A DNA stretch of 64,000 bases from Microbacterium sediminis (GCF_004564075.1 NZ_CP038256.1:248001-312000); one strand, 5' to 3'; shown: positions 1-11,352, counted from the first letter of the stretch. Notes: generated from the sequence alone by a model not told the origin. Numbers and translations are program-made.

Positions 1-882
1 GTGAGCGACCTCGTCAAGCGCGAGGCCGGCAAGGAGCCCAACAAGGGCGTGAACCCGGACGAGGTCGTCGCCGTCGGCGCCGCCCTGCAGGCCGGTGTCC
101 TCAAGGGCGAGCGCAAGGACGTCCTGCTCATCGATGTGACCCCCCTGAGCCTCGGCATCGAGACCAAGGGCGGCATCATGACCAAGCTCATCGAGCGCAA
201 CACGGCCATCCCGACCAAGCGCAGCGAGACCTTCACCACCGCCGACGACAACCAGCCGTCGGTGGCGATCCAGGTGTTCCAGGGCGAGCGCGAGTTCACC
301 CGCGACAACAAGCCGCTCGGCACGTTCGAGCTGACCGGCATCGCCCCGGCCCCGCGCGGCATCCCGCAGATCGAGGTCACCTTCGACATCGACGCGAACG
401 GCATCGTGCACGTCTCGGCGAAGGACAAGGGCACCGGCAAGGAGCAGTCGATGACCATCACGGGCGGCTCGTCGCTGCCCAAGGAGGACATCGAGCGCAT
501 GGTCCGCGAGGCCGAGGAGCACGCGGCCGAGGACAAGAAGCGCCGCGAGGCCGCCGAGGTCCGCAACCAGGCCGAGACGCTCTCGTACTCGATCGAGAAG
601 CTGATCCAGGAGAACGCCGACAAGCTGCCCGCCGACGTCAAGGACTCGGTGCAGGCCGACGTCGACGCCCTCAAGACGGCGCTGGCCGGCGAGGACGACG
701 ACGCCGTGAAGACCGCGTTCGACAAGCTCAACGAGAGCCAGACGAAGCTCGGCGAGGCGATCTACGCGCAGTCGCAGGCGGACGCCGCGGCCGCATCCGA
801 GAGCACCCCGACGGAGGAGACGTCCTCGGATGAGGACGTCATCGACGCCGAGGTCGTGGACGACGAGGACGAGAAGAAGTAA
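1..882 (+). CDS. dnaK: Chaperone DnaK (Hsp70), C-terminal part; 5' end outside window
   Basis: ATP-dependent Hsp70 chaperone of the cytoplasm, working with GrpE and DnaJ. The 293 visible residues start inside the nucleotide-binding domain: the [12 protein letters not shown] stretch corresponds to about residue 360 of E. coli DnaK, and the first GTG is an internal codon. The interdomain linker [19 protein letters not shown] follows, then the beta-sandwich substrate-binding domain (about 45-155) and the helical lid (about 155-255). The tail is acidic and low-complexity and ends DEDEKK, where E. coli has EEVKDKK. The TAA stop overlaps the grpE ATG by one base (TAATG), so translation is probably coupled. 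HspR, encoded last in this operon, is the expected repressor; its operator would lie upstream of dnaK, outside the window. Confidence 0.97.
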   Translation: MSDLVKREAGKEPNKGVNPDEVVAVGAALQAGVLKGERKDVLLIDVTPLSLGIETKGGIMTKLIERNTAIPTKRSETFTTADDNQPSVAIQVFQGEREFTRDNKPLGTFELTGIAPAPRGIPQIEVTFDIDANGIVHVSAKDKGTGKEQSMTITGGSSLPKEDIERMVREAEEHAAEDKKRREAAEVRNQAETLSYSIEKLIQENADKLPADVKDSVQADVDALKTALAGEDDDAVKTAFDKLNESQTKLGEAIYAQSQADAAAASESTPTEETSSDEDVIDAEVVDDEDEKK

Positions 883-1490
883 TGGCCGGCAAGGACTTCG
901 ACGAGAACGACGAGGTCCAGCCTGGCGCCGAGGGGCCGGAGGCGAACGCTTCCGGCCCCGACGCGCAGGCGGACGAGCAGCCCGCGCCCGAGGCGGAGGC
1001 CGAGGCGCTGACGGTGGACGACATCCTCGGCGCCGAGCAGACCGACGAGGCCGCCGAGGCCGAGCACAGCGACTACGAGACGCAGCTGCTGCACGACCTC
1101 AAGCGGCTGCAGGCGGAGTACGCGAACTACCGCCGCCGCACCGAGGAGCAGCGCCAGCTCGAGATCGATCGCGCCAAGGGATCGGTCGCCAAGGGCCTGC
1201 TGCCCGTGCTCGACGACCTCGATCGCGCTGCCAAGCACGGCGACCTGCAAGAGGGAACCGCGTTCGCGCTCGTGGCCGAGAAGCTGCGCGGCGTGGCCGA
1301 GCGCATGGGCCTGACGACGTACGGGGCCGCGGGCGATGCCTTCGACCCGCAGCAGCACGAGGCCGTGTTCCAGCAGCCCGTGCCCGGCACGACCGAGTCG
1401 ACCGTGCTCGAGGTGGTCGAGGTCGGGTACCGGCTGGGCGACGTCGAGCTGCGGCCGGCGAAGGTCGTGGTCGCCGTGCCGGCGGAGTAA
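882..1490 (+). CDS. grpE: Nucleotide exchange factor GrpE
   Basis: GrpE releases ADP from DnaK. The protein has 202 residues. A long acidic, disordered N-terminus (about 1-62) is followed by a helix that would form the dimer coiled coil (about 63-100, containing LKRLQAEYANYRRRTEEQ). The C-terminal beta domain follows, with the family signature near FDPQQHEAVFQQP and a PAKVVVA ending. The start codon overlaps the dnaK stop and dnaJ begins 12 nt downstream, so the three are one transcription unit. Length and domain order are normal for an actinobacterial GrpE. Confidence 0.97.
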   Translation: MAGKDFDENDEVQPGAEGPEANASGPDAQADEQPAPEAEAEALTVDDILGAEQTDEAAEAEHSDYETQLLHDLKRLQAEYANYRRRTEEQRQLEIDRAKGSVAKGLLPVLDDLDRAAKHGDLQEGTAFALVAEKLRGVAERMGLTTYGAAGDAFDPQQHEAVFQQPVPGTTESTVLEVVEVGYRLGDVELRPAKVVVAVPAE

Positions 1491-1502
1491 GGCAGGAGAC
1501 GG

Positions 1503-2483
1503 ATGGCCAGTCAGGACTGGTTCGACAAGGACTTCTACAAGGTCCTGGGGGTCTCGAAGGACGTCTCCGAGAGCGATCTGAAGAAGACGTATCGCAAGCT
1601 CGCGCGGAAGTATCACCCGGACTCCAACCCGGGGGACACCGCCGCCGAGGCGAAGTTCAAGGAGATCAGCGAGGCCTACTCGGTGCTCTCCGACCCGGAG
1701 CAGCGCCGCGAGTACGACGAGCTGCGCGCCATGGGCTCGGGCGCCCGCTTCACGGCGAGCGGATCGAGCGGCGGCGGGTTCGAGGACGTCTTCAGCCGCT
1801 TCACGACCAGCCGCGGATCGTCGGCCGACTTCGACGACATCTTCTCGATTTTCAACCAGACCCGCGGCGGCGGGTTCGGGACGGGACGGTTCGGTCAACC
1901 CAGCGGCGGGTTCCAGGGCTTCGGCGGCCCCACGAAGGGGCAGGACCTGCGGGCGAACACGACGATCGACTTCGTCACCGCCGCGAAGGGCGAGACCGTG
2001 ACGCTGCAGAGCGGCGACGGCAAGCCCTTCAAGATCAAGATCCCGGCGGGCGTGGCCGACGGCCAGAAGATCCGGCTGCGCGGTCGCGGGCGCCCGTCGC
2101 CCGACGGCGGCGACAACGGCGACATCGTCGTGGAGGTCAAGGTGCGCCCGCACCCGGTCTTCACCCGCGACGGGCTGAACCTGCGTGTCGCCGTGCCGGT
2201 GACCTTCACCGAGGCGGCCCTGGGCGCGACGATCGAGGTGCCGACGCTGGACGGCGACGTGGTGAAGCTGCGCGTCACGCCGGGCACGCCCTCGGGGCGG
2301 GTGCTGCGCGTCAAGGGCCGCGGCATCACGTCGAAGAACGGCACGGGCGATCTGCTCGCCGAGGTGCAGGTGGTGGTGCCGGGCCACCTCACCGACGCGC
2401 AGCGCGAGGCCCTCGAGCGCTTCCACGAGGTGGAGCCGCCCGAGAACCCGCGCGCCGACCTGATTGCGCGCGCAAAGGGCTGA
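1503..2483 (+). CDS. dnaJ: DnaJ-type co-chaperone without zinc fingers
   Basis: J-domain protein that delivers substrates to DnaK and stimulates its ATPase. The J domain covers residues 8-75 and has the essential HPD motif at 38-40. A Gly/Ser/Phe-rich segment (about 80-140) follows, then two beta-sandwich C-terminal domains (about 145-310). No CxxCxGxG zinc-finger repeats are present, so it has class B (CbpA/DnaJ2-like) architecture, although it sits where many actinobacteria carry the zinc-finger DnaJ1. Its 326 residues fit the missing zinc domain. AGGAGACGG precedes the ATG. It belongs to the dnaK-grpE-dnaJ-hspR operon, with a palindromic repeat between it and hspR. Confidence 0.93.
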   Translation: MASQDWFDKDFYKVLGVSKDVSESDLKKTYRKLARKYHPDSNPGDTAAEAKFKEISEAYSVLSDPEQRREYDELRAMGSGARFTASGSSGGGFEDVFSRFTTSRGSSADFDDIFSIFNQTRGGGFGTGRFGQPSGGFQGFGGPTKGQDLRANTTIDFVTAAKGETVTLQSGDGKPFKIKIPAGVADGQKIRLRGRGRPSPDGGDNGDIVVEVKVRPHPVFTRDGLNLRVAVPVTFTEAALGATIEVPTLDGDVVKLRVTPGTPSGRVLRVKGRGITSKNGTGDLLAEVQVVVPGHLTDAQREALERFHEVEPPENPRADLIARAKG

Positions 2484-2495
2484 TCGCGATGACCC

Positions 2496-2563
2496 GCGAG
2501 ACTGCAGCGCCGCGCCGAGACAGCAGACACGGGATGCTGTCTCGGCGCGGGCGTGCAGTCTCG
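2496..2563. repeat. Nested palindromic intergenic repeat, family 1 copy A
   Basis: The outer arms CGAGACTGCA (2497-2506) and TGCAGTCTCG (2554-2563) are perfect reverse complements. The inner arms GCGCCGAGACAGC (2512-2524) and GCTGTCTCGGCGC (2536-2548) are also perfect, with an 11-nt loop. The element fills the dnaJ-hspR gap. Copies lie at 29641-29709 and 31031-31097. In RNA it would form a long hairpin that could end, stabilise or attenuate the operon transcript before hspR. Confidence 0.9.
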
Positions 2564-2597
2564 GTGATGATGGCAGGACGAGCGAGGAGGTGGACGG

Positions 2598-3035
2598 ATG
2601 AGCGACGAGTACGAGATCGATGAGGACGCGCCCGTCTTCGCCATCGCCGTCGCCGCGGAGCTGGCGGGCATGCACCCGCAGACGCTGCGCCAGTACGACC
2701 GGATCGGGCTGGTGGTGCCGGGGCGCACGCGCGGCGGGTCGCGCCGCTACTCGGCGCGCGACATCGCCCAGCTGCGCGAGGTGGCCCGGCTCTCGGGCGA
2801 GGGGATGAGCCTCGCCGCGATCGCGCGCGTGCTCGACCTGGAGGACGAGGTGCGCGACCTGCGCCGGCGGGTGCGCGCCCTGGAGGAGCGGCTGGAGGCC
2901 GAGATCGCCTCGCGCCCCGGCGCCCGGGTGTTCGCGGCGGGGGCGACGGGATCGGTCGTCACGCTGCGGGCGGGCACGCGCGTGCGCCGCAGCGCCGAGC
3001 TGATGCTCTGGACGCCGCCCTCGTCGCCGCGCTGA
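2598..3035 (+). CDS. hspR: Heat-shock repressor HspR, MerR family
   Basis: DNA-binding autoregulator of the dnaK operon, which in actinobacteria represses together with DnaK as co-repressor. The 145 residues carry a MerR-type winged helix at about 12-80 (AAELAGMHPQTLRQYDRIGLV, then a GSRRYSARDI wing). A short coiled coil at about 82-105 (LEDEVRDLRRRVRALEERLE) and a poorly conserved tail follow. GAGGAGG lies 7 nt upstream of the ATG. Being last in the dnaK-grpE-dnaJ operon behind a hairpin repeat supports the assignment. Confidence 0.95.
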   Translation: MSDEYEIDEDAPVFAIAVAAELAGMHPQTLRQYDRIGLVVPGRTRGGSRRYSARDIAQLREVARLSGEGMSLAAIARVLDLEDEVRDLRRRVRALEERLEAEIASRPGARVFAAGATGSVVTLRAGTRVRRSAELMLWTPPSSPR

Positions 3036-3096
3036 CGGTCCCGCTGGGTCGCAAGACGCACCCGGCGCACCTGCCGGGCAATCGGCGGGGCCACGG

Positions 3097-3102
3097 CATC
3101 AT
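3097..3102 (+). promoter_or_regulatory. Possible -10 box for glgX
   Basis: CATCAT lies exactly 6 nt before the glgX ATG at 3109, with a GGGGGT spacer. The geometry matches the leaderless -10 boxes seen elsewhere in the window, but this hexamer lacks the T at position 1, and the G-rich spacer could act as a ribosome-binding site instead. Confidence 0.35.
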
Positions 3103-3108
3103 GGGGGT

Positions 3109-5271
<2,163 letters not shown>

Positions 5272-5277
5272 CCCCGC

Positions 5278-7851
5278 CTACGCCAGCGCGGCCAGGCCGA
5301 GCTCGGTGGTGGTGGCGAGGAGCGGATGGACCGGCACCACGCGCACGGTGTAGCCGAACGGGCCCGCCCGATCCAGCAGCACCTCGCCCGTGAAGGCCGC
5401 GCGCGATTCCTCGAACCGCTCGCTCAGCGAGAGCGGGGCCACCCGCAGCGAGGTGAGACGATCGTCGCCCTCGGCGCGGCCGTGCACGAGCTGCACCTGG
5501 ACGTCGTCGGGCGAGAGGTCGCCCAGGGCCACGTCGGCGCGGACCCGCAGCGAGGCCCCGACCTCGGCGACCTCGTCCACGCCGCTGGATTCCACGTGCT
5601 CCACCCGCACGCCCGGCCACGCCGTGCGCACGCGGCCCTTCCACGCTGCCAGCTCGACGGCCCCGGCGTAGTCGGCGCCGAGCGCCCGCGCGTTGCGCGC
5701 GGCGGGCGTGTACAGGGCGTTCACGTAGTCGCGCACCATCCGCGACGCCAGCACCTTCGGGCCCAGCGACTCGAGGGTGTGGCGCATCATCTCCATCCAT
5801 CGCACCGGGATCCCGGCCGCGTCGCGGTCGTAGAACCGGGGCGCGATCTCGCGCTCCAGCAGCTCGTACAGCGCGGCCGCCTCGAGATCGTCGCGGTGGT
5901 TCGGGTCGTCCACGCCGTCGGCCGACGGGATCGCCCACCCGTTCTCGCCGTCGAACCACTCGTCCCACCAGCCGTCGAGGATCGACAGGTTCAGCCCGCC
6001 GTTGAGCGCCGCCTTCATGCCGCTCGTGCCGCACGCCTCGTAGGGGCGCAGCGGGTTGTTCAGCCACACGTCGCAGCCCGGGTAGAGCACCTGGGCCATC
6101 TGGATCTCGTAGTCGGGCAGGAACACGATGCGATGGCGCACCTCGGCGTCGTCGGCGAAGCGCACGAGCTGCTGGATGAGCGCCTTGCCGCCGTCGTCGG
6201 CGGGGTGCGACTTGCCGGCGATGACGAGCTGGATGGGCCGCTCGGGGTCGAGCAGCAGCGCCTTGAGGCGCTCGGGGTCGCGCAGCATCAGGGTGAGGCG
6301 CTTGTACGAGGGCACGCGGCGGGCGAAGCCGATCGTGAGCACATCGGGCGAGAGCGCGTCGTCGATCCAGGTCAGCTCGGCGTCCACGGCGCCGCGGTGC
6401 AGCCACGAGGCCCGCACCCGGCGGCGCGCGTCGTGCACGAGGCGCTCGCGCATGCGCCGCTTGGCCGCCCAGATGCGCTCGAAGCCGATGTCGTTGAACA
6501 CCCGGGCGAGGGCGCCCGCCTCACCGTCGAGCTCGGCACCCGACTCGTCGAACATGTCGAGGAACTCGCGTGCCACCCACGTGCGGGCGTGCACGCCGTT
6601 GGTGATCGATCCGATCGGCACCTCGGCCTCGTCGAAGTCGGGCCACAGGCCGTTGAACATCTCGCGGCTCACGTGCCCGTGCAGCGTCGAGACGCCGTTG
6701 GCCCGCTGCCCGAGGCGGAAGCCCATCACCGCCATGTTGAACACGCCGGGGTCGCCGCCCTCGTAGTCCTCGGCGCCCAGGGCGAGCACCCGATCGGTGG
6801 GCACTCCCGGGAGCACGCCGCCGTCGGCGGCGAAGTACTGCTCGATGAGCGAGCGCGGGAACCGGTCGATGCCCGCCGGTACCGGCGTGTGGGTGGTGAA
6901 CACCGTCGACGCGCGCGACATCTCCAGCGCGTCGTCGAAGCCGAGGCCCGGGCCGCCGTCGCCGACCGTGAGCTCGCGGATGCGCTCCAGGCCCTGGAAC
7001 CCGGCGTGGCCCTCGTTGGTGTGGTAGACCTCGGGCTCCGGGGCGCCCGTGATCCGGCAGTAGGCACGCAGGGCTCGCACGCCGCCCACGCCGAGCAGCA
7101 GCTCCTGGCGCAGCCGGTGCTCGCCGCCGCCGCCGTAGAGGCGATCGGTGATGTCGGCGTAGTTCTGCGGGTTGCCGTCGACGTCGGTGTCGAGCATGAG
7201 CAGCGGCACGCGGCCGACGCGGGCCACCCAGATCCGCGCCTTCAGGTCGGGCCCGCCGGGCAGGGCGAGCGAGATCGTCGCGATCTGCCCGTCCGCCTCG
7301 CGCAGCGGGCTGATCGGCAGCTCGTCGGGGTCGAGCAACGGGTACGACTCCTGCTGCCACCCCTCGCGCGAGAGCGCCTGCGTGAAGTAGCCGTGGCGGT
7401 AGAGCAGGCCGACGCCGATCAGCGGCACGCCGAGGTCGCTCGCGGCCTTGAGGTGGTCGCCGGCGAGGATGCCCAGGCCGCCGGAGTACTGCGGCAGCGC
7501 CGCGGCGATGCCGAACTCGGGCGAGAAGTACGCGATCGCGCGGGGGCCGTCGCCGAGTTCGCGCTGATACCAGTGGTCGTCGGCGAGGTACGCGCGCAGA
7601 TCGTCACGCACCCGCGCGAGCCGATCGAGGAAGCCGTCGTCGCGCGCGAGCTCGTCGAGCCGCGTCGGATCGACCCCGCCGAGCACCTCGACCGGGTCCT
7701 GCGTGCGCGCCCACAGGTCGGCGTCGACGTGTGCGAACACGTCCTGCGTCTCGTGGTGCCAGCTCCAGCGCAGGTTGCCGGCGAGCTCGCCGAGCGCGGT
7801 GAGGGGCTCGGGCAGGACGGGCCGGACGGTGAATCGTCGGATCGCGCGCAT
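5278..7851 (-). CDS. glgP: Alpha-glucan phosphorylase (GT35)
   Basis: Releases glucose-1-phosphate from alpha-1,4-glucan using pyridoxal phosphate. The 857 residues match the long actinobacterial type. The N-terminus (NLRWSWHHETQDVFAHVD) carries the DUF3417 segment of this subgroup. YFSPEFGI, YSGGLGILAGDHLK and THTPVPAGID are conserved family stretches. The PLP lysine is expected at Lys613 in EACGTSGMKAALNGG. The ATG at 7851 was chosen because homology starts there and a TACGGT box lies 6 nt upstream; longer N-terminal extensions in this frame would run through the divergent promoter region and into the neighbouring gene. Confidence 0.95.
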   Translation of the reverse strand: MRAIRRFTVRPVLPEPLTALGELAGNLRWSWHHETQDVFAHVDADLWARTQDPVEVLGGVDPTRLDELARDDGFLDRLARVRDDLRAYLADDHWYQRELGDGPRAIAYFSPEFGIAAALPQYSGGLGILAGDHLKAASDLGVPLIGVGLLYRHGYFTQALSREGWQQESYPLLDPDELPISPLREADGQIATISLALPGGPDLKARIWVARVGRVPLLMLDTDVDGNPQNYADITDRLYGGGGEHRLRQELLLGVGGVRALRAYCRITGAPEPEVYHTNEGHAGFQGLERIRELTVGDGGPGLGFDDALEMSRASTVFTTHTPVPAGIDRFPRSLIEQYFAADGGVLPGVPTDRVLALGAEDYEGGDPGVFNMAVMGFRLGQRANGVSTLHGHVSREMFNGLWPDFDEAEVPIGSITNGVHARTWVAREFLDMFDESGAELDGEAGALARVFNDIGFERIWAAKRRMRERLVHDARRRVRASWLHRGAVDAELTWIDDALSPDVLTIGFARRVPSYKRLTLMLRDPERLKALLLDPERPIQLVIAGKSHPADDGGKALIQQLVRFADDAEVRHRIVFLPDYEIQMAQVLYPGCDVWLNNPLRPYEACGTSGMKAALNGGLNLSILDGWWDEWFDGENGWAIPSADGVDDPNHRDDLEAAALYELLEREIAPRFYDRDAAGIPVRWMEMMRHTLESLGPKVLASRMVRDYVNALYTPAARNARALGADYAGAVELAAWKGRVRTAWPGVRVEHVESSGVDEVAEVGASLRVRADVALGDLSPDDVQVQLVHGRAEGDDRLTSLRVAPLSLSERFEESRAAFTGEVLLDRAGPFGYTVRVVPVHPLLATTTELGLAALA

Positions 7852-7857
7852 GCGCCC

Positions 7858-7863
7858 ACCGTA
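7858..7863 (-). promoter_or_regulatory. -10 box of glgP, leaderless geometry
   Basis: Read on the minus strand, TACGGT is followed by 6 nt and the glgP ATG, which would place the transcription start at the start codon. The 195-bp gap to the divergent ABC permease gene holds both promoters; no clear -35 or operator was seen in it. Confidence 0.6.
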
Positions 7864-8034
7864 GCGCCGCGGCCCCACCCGCGCGTTACACCTCCGTGAA
7901 CGCGCGACGGCCGGGGCCGTTCCTGGACGAGCGGTGACGGGAGTCTGAATCGCCGGGGGCGCGTTCGCCCGTTGCGATGCATCTCGTTCACGATCCGGTC
8001 GCCGTCCCGTAGGCAGGATGTCCCGCGGCATCCA

Positions 8035-8040
8035 TACCGT
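8035..8040 (+). promoter_or_regulatory. -10 box of the Ugp-like operon, leaderless geometry
   Basis: TACCGT, then CTTGCC, then the GTG at 8047. There is no Shine-Dalgarno sequence, so this box is what favours the GTG as start over TTG or ATG codons further upstream. Confidence 0.5.
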
Positions 8041-8046
8041 CTTGCC

Positions 8047-9033
8047 GTGCCCACTGCCACCGAGCCCGCATCGCTGGCGCCGGCCGCGCCACCGCCGGCC
8101 GCGCCGGCCGCCGCGCCCGCGCCCCGACGCGCGCGGTTCGATCCCGCGGCGCTGTGGCGCAACCCGCGCCGGCGCCGCGACCTCTGGGTCTTCCTGGCGT
8201 TCGCGGGGCCGAACGTCGCCCTGATCGTCGTGTTCTGCTGGCGCCCCGTCTTCCAGAACCTGCAGTACTCGTTCCTCGACTGGACGCTCGGCAATGCCAC
8301 GGCCCGCCCCGTGGGCCTGGGCAACTACATCGAGTTCTTCACGGGCAGCGGGCCGGGGATCCTCTGGACGACCTTCCTGTTCACGGTTGCGACGGTCGGC
8401 GGGTCGATGGTGCTCGGCCTGCTCGTCTCCCTGGCCCTCAACCGGCGGCTGGTCGGCACCACCTTCGCGCGCAGCGCCGTGTTCGCGCCTTTCGTGCTGT
8501 CGGGCGTCGGCGTGGGCCTGGTCTGGCTGTTCATCTTCGACCCGATCGTCGGCGTGCTCTCGCACATCCTGCGGGGACTCAGCCTGGCGGTGCCGGACTG
8601 GTTCCTGCAGCCCGGGCCCGCCCTGGCGATGGTGTGCATCGTCTTCATCTGGAAGAACCTGGGCTACTGCGCGGTGATCTACCTCGCCGGCCTGCAGTCG
8701 GTCCCGTCCGACCTCATGGAGGCCGCGGCGCTGGACGGCGCCGGCCCGGTGCGGCGGTTCTTCCGGATCACGCTGCCCCTGCTGTCGCCCACGACCTTCT
8801 TCCTGCTCATCACGACCATCCTCAGCTCGCTGCAGGCCTTCGACCTCATCCGCATCATGACGCCGGCCAATCCCGGCACGCGGACGCTGATGTTCGAGGT
8901 GTACCTGCAGGCGTTCGGCGGCTACAACCGGGCGGGGTACTCGTCGGCGCTGGCGACGATCCTCTTCGTCATCCTCGTCGTGATCACCCTTCTGCAGATG
9001 CGCTACCTCGAGCGGCGGGTGCACTACTCATGA
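8047..9033 (+). CDS. ABC sugar or polyol importer permease, UgpA/MalF type
   Basis: Inner-membrane permease of a CUT1-family importer. A cytoplasmic Ala/Pro-rich N-terminus (about 1-40) precedes six predicted membrane segments. The EAA loop that contacts the ATPase reads EAAALDGAGPVRRFFRITLPLL. The 328-residue length is normal. The GTG at 8047 is preferred because of a TACCGT box 6 nt upstream. The stop overlaps the start of the second permease (ATGA). The partner and solute-binding genes resemble the sn-glycerol-3-phosphate (Ugp) group, but the substrate is unproven, and the location beside glgP and glgE makes a maltooligosaccharide or similar sugar equally possible. Confidence 0.85.
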   Translation: MPTATEPASLAPAAPPPAAPAAAPAPRRARFDPAALWRNPRRRRDLWVFLAFAGPNVALIVVFCWRPVFQNLQYSFLDWTLGNATARPVGLGNYIEFFTGSGPGILWTTFLFTVATVGGSMVLGLLVSLALNRRLVGTTFARSAVFAPFVLSGVGVGLVWLFIFDPIVGVLSHILRGLSLAVPDWFLQPGPALAMVCIVFIWKNLGYCAVIYLAGLQSVPSDLMEAAALDGAGPVRRFFRITLPLLSPTTFFLLITTILSSLQAFDLIRIMTPANPGTRTLMFEVYLQAFGGYNRAGYSSALATILFVILVVITLLQMRYLERRVHYS

Positions 9034-9890
9034 CCTCCGGCGCCGTCCGCACCCGCTCCCGCGCGGCCCGCCTCCTCGGCGATGCGCTCGGCGGCTACCT
9101 GCCGCTCGTCGTGGCGACCCTGATCGTCGCGCTGCCGCTCATCTGGATGATCCTGGGCTCCCTCAAGTCGCCGGCCGAGATCATCACGCAGGACCTCGTG
9201 GTGCTGCCGAGCAATCCGAGCCTCGACGCCTATGCCGACGCCTCGGCGCGCATCGACTTCGCCCGCCTCACGCTGAACTCGACGATCGTCACGGTCGTCG
9301 GCGGCGCGATCAAGGTGGTCCTCGCGCTCACCACCGCCTACGCGCTGGTGTTCGTGCAGTTCCCGTTCAAGCGCCTGGTCTTCGGCGTCATCCTCGTCGC
9401 CCTGATGGTGCCGGCGCAGGTCGCGCTCGTGCCGAACTACGTGCTGATCGCGGGGATGGGAGGCGTCAACACGTACTGGGGCATCATCCTCCCGGGGCTG
9501 GGGACCGCCTTCGGCACGTTCCTGCTGCGGCAGCAGTTCCTCGCCCTGCCGAAGGAGATCGTCGAGGCCGCCGAGATGGACGGCGCGGGGCACGTCACGC
9601 GCCTGTTCCGGGTGATCGTCCCGGTGACGACGCCGACCATCGCGACGGTCGCCCTCGTCACGGTCGTGAACGAGTGGAACGACTACCTGTGGCCGCTCAT
9701 CGTGACCAACTCGGGCGACATGATGACGCTCCCCGTCGGGCTGTCCCAGCTCAGCAACAGCGAGGGCGACCTGGGGCAGTACCCGATGCTCATGGCCGGC
9801 GCCGTCGTGGTCATCGTGCCGGTGCTCATCCTCTTCGCCTTCCTGCAGCGGTACATCGTCGCCGGCCTCACCCAGGGCGCCGTGCGCTGA
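9030..9890 (+). CDS. ABC sugar or polyol importer permease, UgpE/MalG type
   Basis: Second membrane subunit of the CUT1 importer. It has 286 residues and six predicted membrane segments, with the EAA loop EAAEMDGAGHVTRLFRVIVP and the conserved NEWNDYLWPLIV segment near the C-terminus. The start overlaps the preceding gene by 4 nt and the solute-binding lipoprotein follows 56 nt later. No ATP-binding subunit is encoded nearby. Actinobacterial CUT1 importers commonly share one MsiK-type ATPase, which is the likely explanation. Confidence 0.88.
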   Translation: MTSGAVRTRSRAARLLGDALGGYLPLVVATLIVALPLIWMILGSLKSPAEIITQDLVVLPSNPSLDAYADASARIDFARLTLNSTIVTVVGGAIKVVLALTTAYALVFVQFPFKRLVFGVILVALMVPAQVALVPNYVLIAGMGGVNTYWGIILPGLGTAFGTFLLRQQFLALPKEIVEAAEMDGAGHVTRLFRVIVPVTTPTIATVALVTVVNEWNDYLWPLIVTNSGDMMTLPVGLSQLSNSEGDLGQYPMLMAGAVVVIVPVLILFAFLQRYIVAGLTQGAVR

Positions 9891-9946
9891 ACGACCTCAG
9901 GCTTCCTTCCCTCCCCGTCATCGCCCCACCCTCGAAAGGACACCGC

Positions 9947-11308
9947 ATGATCCGCCGTCGTCTTCTCCCGCTCGCGGGACTCACCGTGGGAGCCCTCGCG
10001 CTCGCCGCGTGCGCAGGGCCGTCCGTCGCACCCGGCGGCGCCGACGCCGCCGCCTCCGTCGAGGGCGCCGGTGGCGGCCCCGACTTCGCGGGCGTGGAGC
10101 CCGCCGACAGCATCACCTTCTGGTCGGCCAACCCGGGCAACTCGGGCGAGGTCACGCAGGAGATCATCGACGCGTTCACGGCCGAGACGGGCATCGAGGT
10201 CGAGCTGGTGCCGACCGCGAGCTACGAGGAGGTCGCGCAGAAGTTCCAGACCGCCCAGGCCGGCGGCGGGCTGCCCGACGTGGTCACCCTCTCGGACGTG
10301 TGGTGGTTCCGCTTCTACCTGAACGACCAGATCATCCCGCTCGGCAACGTGCTCGAGGCCGCGGACGTGGACACCGACGACTACCGTCCCGTCTTCTACG
10401 GCGACTACACCTACGACGGCGAGCAGTGGGGCGTGCCGTTCGCGCGCTCGACGCCGCTGTTCTACTACAACAAGCAGCTCTGGGAGGCCGCGGGCCTGCC
10501 CGACCGCGGTCCGGAGACGTGGGAGGAGCTGGCGGAGTGGGCGCCGAAGCTGGCCGAGGCGAACGGCGGCAAGCCGGCGTTCGAGTGGCCGGAGATCGCC
10601 GGCTACGCCGGCTGGGTCGCGCAGAACGTGCTGTGGGGCTACGGCGGATCGTGGTCGCTCGAGGACTCGTTCGAGCCGAACACCACGTCGGAGGAGTCGA
10701 TCGCGGCGATGCAGTTCGTGCAGGACTCGGTCTACACCGACAAGTGGGCCGCGCAGGCCTCGACCGACTCGACGCTCTCGCTCGTCGCGGGCGCGTCGGC
10801 CGCCACGATCGCGTCGTCCGGCTCGGGCGTCGGCATCCTCAAGGCCCTCGCGGACGCGGGCGATCCGTTCGAGCTCGGTGCCGCGCCGCTGCCCGGCGGC
10901 CCGGTCGCCACGTCGGGCGTCGTCCCCACCGGCGGCACGGGCGTGTCGATCCCCGCGGGCATCGAGCCGGAGAAGCAGCTGGCCGCCGCGATGTTCATCG
11001 GCTTCCTCACCAACCCCGAGAACGCGGTCAAGTTCTCGGGCGCGACGGGGTACATCCCGGTGCGCAGCTCGGCCGACCCGAGCGCGCTCTACGCGGACAA
11101 CCCGGCGCTCGAGGTGGCCGTCGGCCAGGCCGACGCGACCCGTTCGCAGGACTGGGCGCGCGTGTTCCTCCCGGGCGCCGACCAGGAGCTGAACGCCGCG
11201 TTCTCCGACATCGTCACGCAGCAGGCGGACGTGGCCGAGACGATGAGCACGCTCGGCGACACCCTCGAGAAGATCTACACCTCGCAGGTGGAGCCGAATC
11301 TGAAGTGA
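9947..11308 (+). CDS. ABC importer solute-binding lipoprotein, UgpB-like
   Basis: Extracytoplasmic lipoprotein that captures the substrate for the two preceding permeases. A signal peptide with basic RRR and a lipobox ending LAAC gives a lipidated Cys22. The mature protein has the two-lobed type 1 fold: FWSANPGNSGEV opens the first lobe, GVPFARSTPLFYYNK forms the hinge region, and GYIPVRSSA resembles the UgpB group. The 453-residue length is typical. GAAAGGA lies 6 nt before the ATG. It is the last gene of the importer operon, followed by a hairpin. Substrate not proven. Confidence 0.85.
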   Translation: MIRRRLLPLAGLTVGALALAACAGPSVAPGGADAAASVEGAGGGPDFAGVEPADSITFWSANPGNSGEVTQEIIDAFTAETGIEVELVPTASYEEVAQKFQTAQAGGGLPDVVTLSDVWWFRFYLNDQIIPLGNVLEAADVDTDDYRPVFYGDYTYDGEQWGVPFARSTPLFYYNKQLWEAAGLPDRGPETWEELAEWAPKLAEANGGKPAFEWPEIAGYAGWVAQNVLWGYGGSWSLEDSFEPNTTSEESIAAMQFVQDSVYTDKWAAQASTDSTLSLVAGASAATIASSGSGVGILKALADAGDPFELGAAPLPGGPVATSGVVPTGGTGVSIPAGIEPEKQLAAAMFIGFLTNPENAVKFSGATGYIPVRSSADPSALYADNPALEVAVGQADATRSQDWARVFLPGADQELNAAFSDIVTQQADVAETMSTLGDTLEKIYTSQVEPNLK

Positions 11309-11322
11309 CGGCGGTCTGACGG

Positions 11323-11352
11323 GCGGGGCCGGTGCGCGAGCGCCGGCCCCGC
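11323..11352 (+). terminator. Hairpin after the Ugp-like operon
   Basis: GCGGGGCCGG (11323-11332) pairs perfectly with CCGGCCCCGC (11343-11352) across a 10-nt loop. There is no T tract, as is common for high-GC actinobacterial terminators. Confidence 0.6.

Noticed and set aside
830..2675. Very long open frames on both strands over grpE and dnaJ
   Set aside because: Arg/Ala/Gly-rich translations without any domain, created by high-GC codon bias; the real genes in the other frame have clear family motifs.
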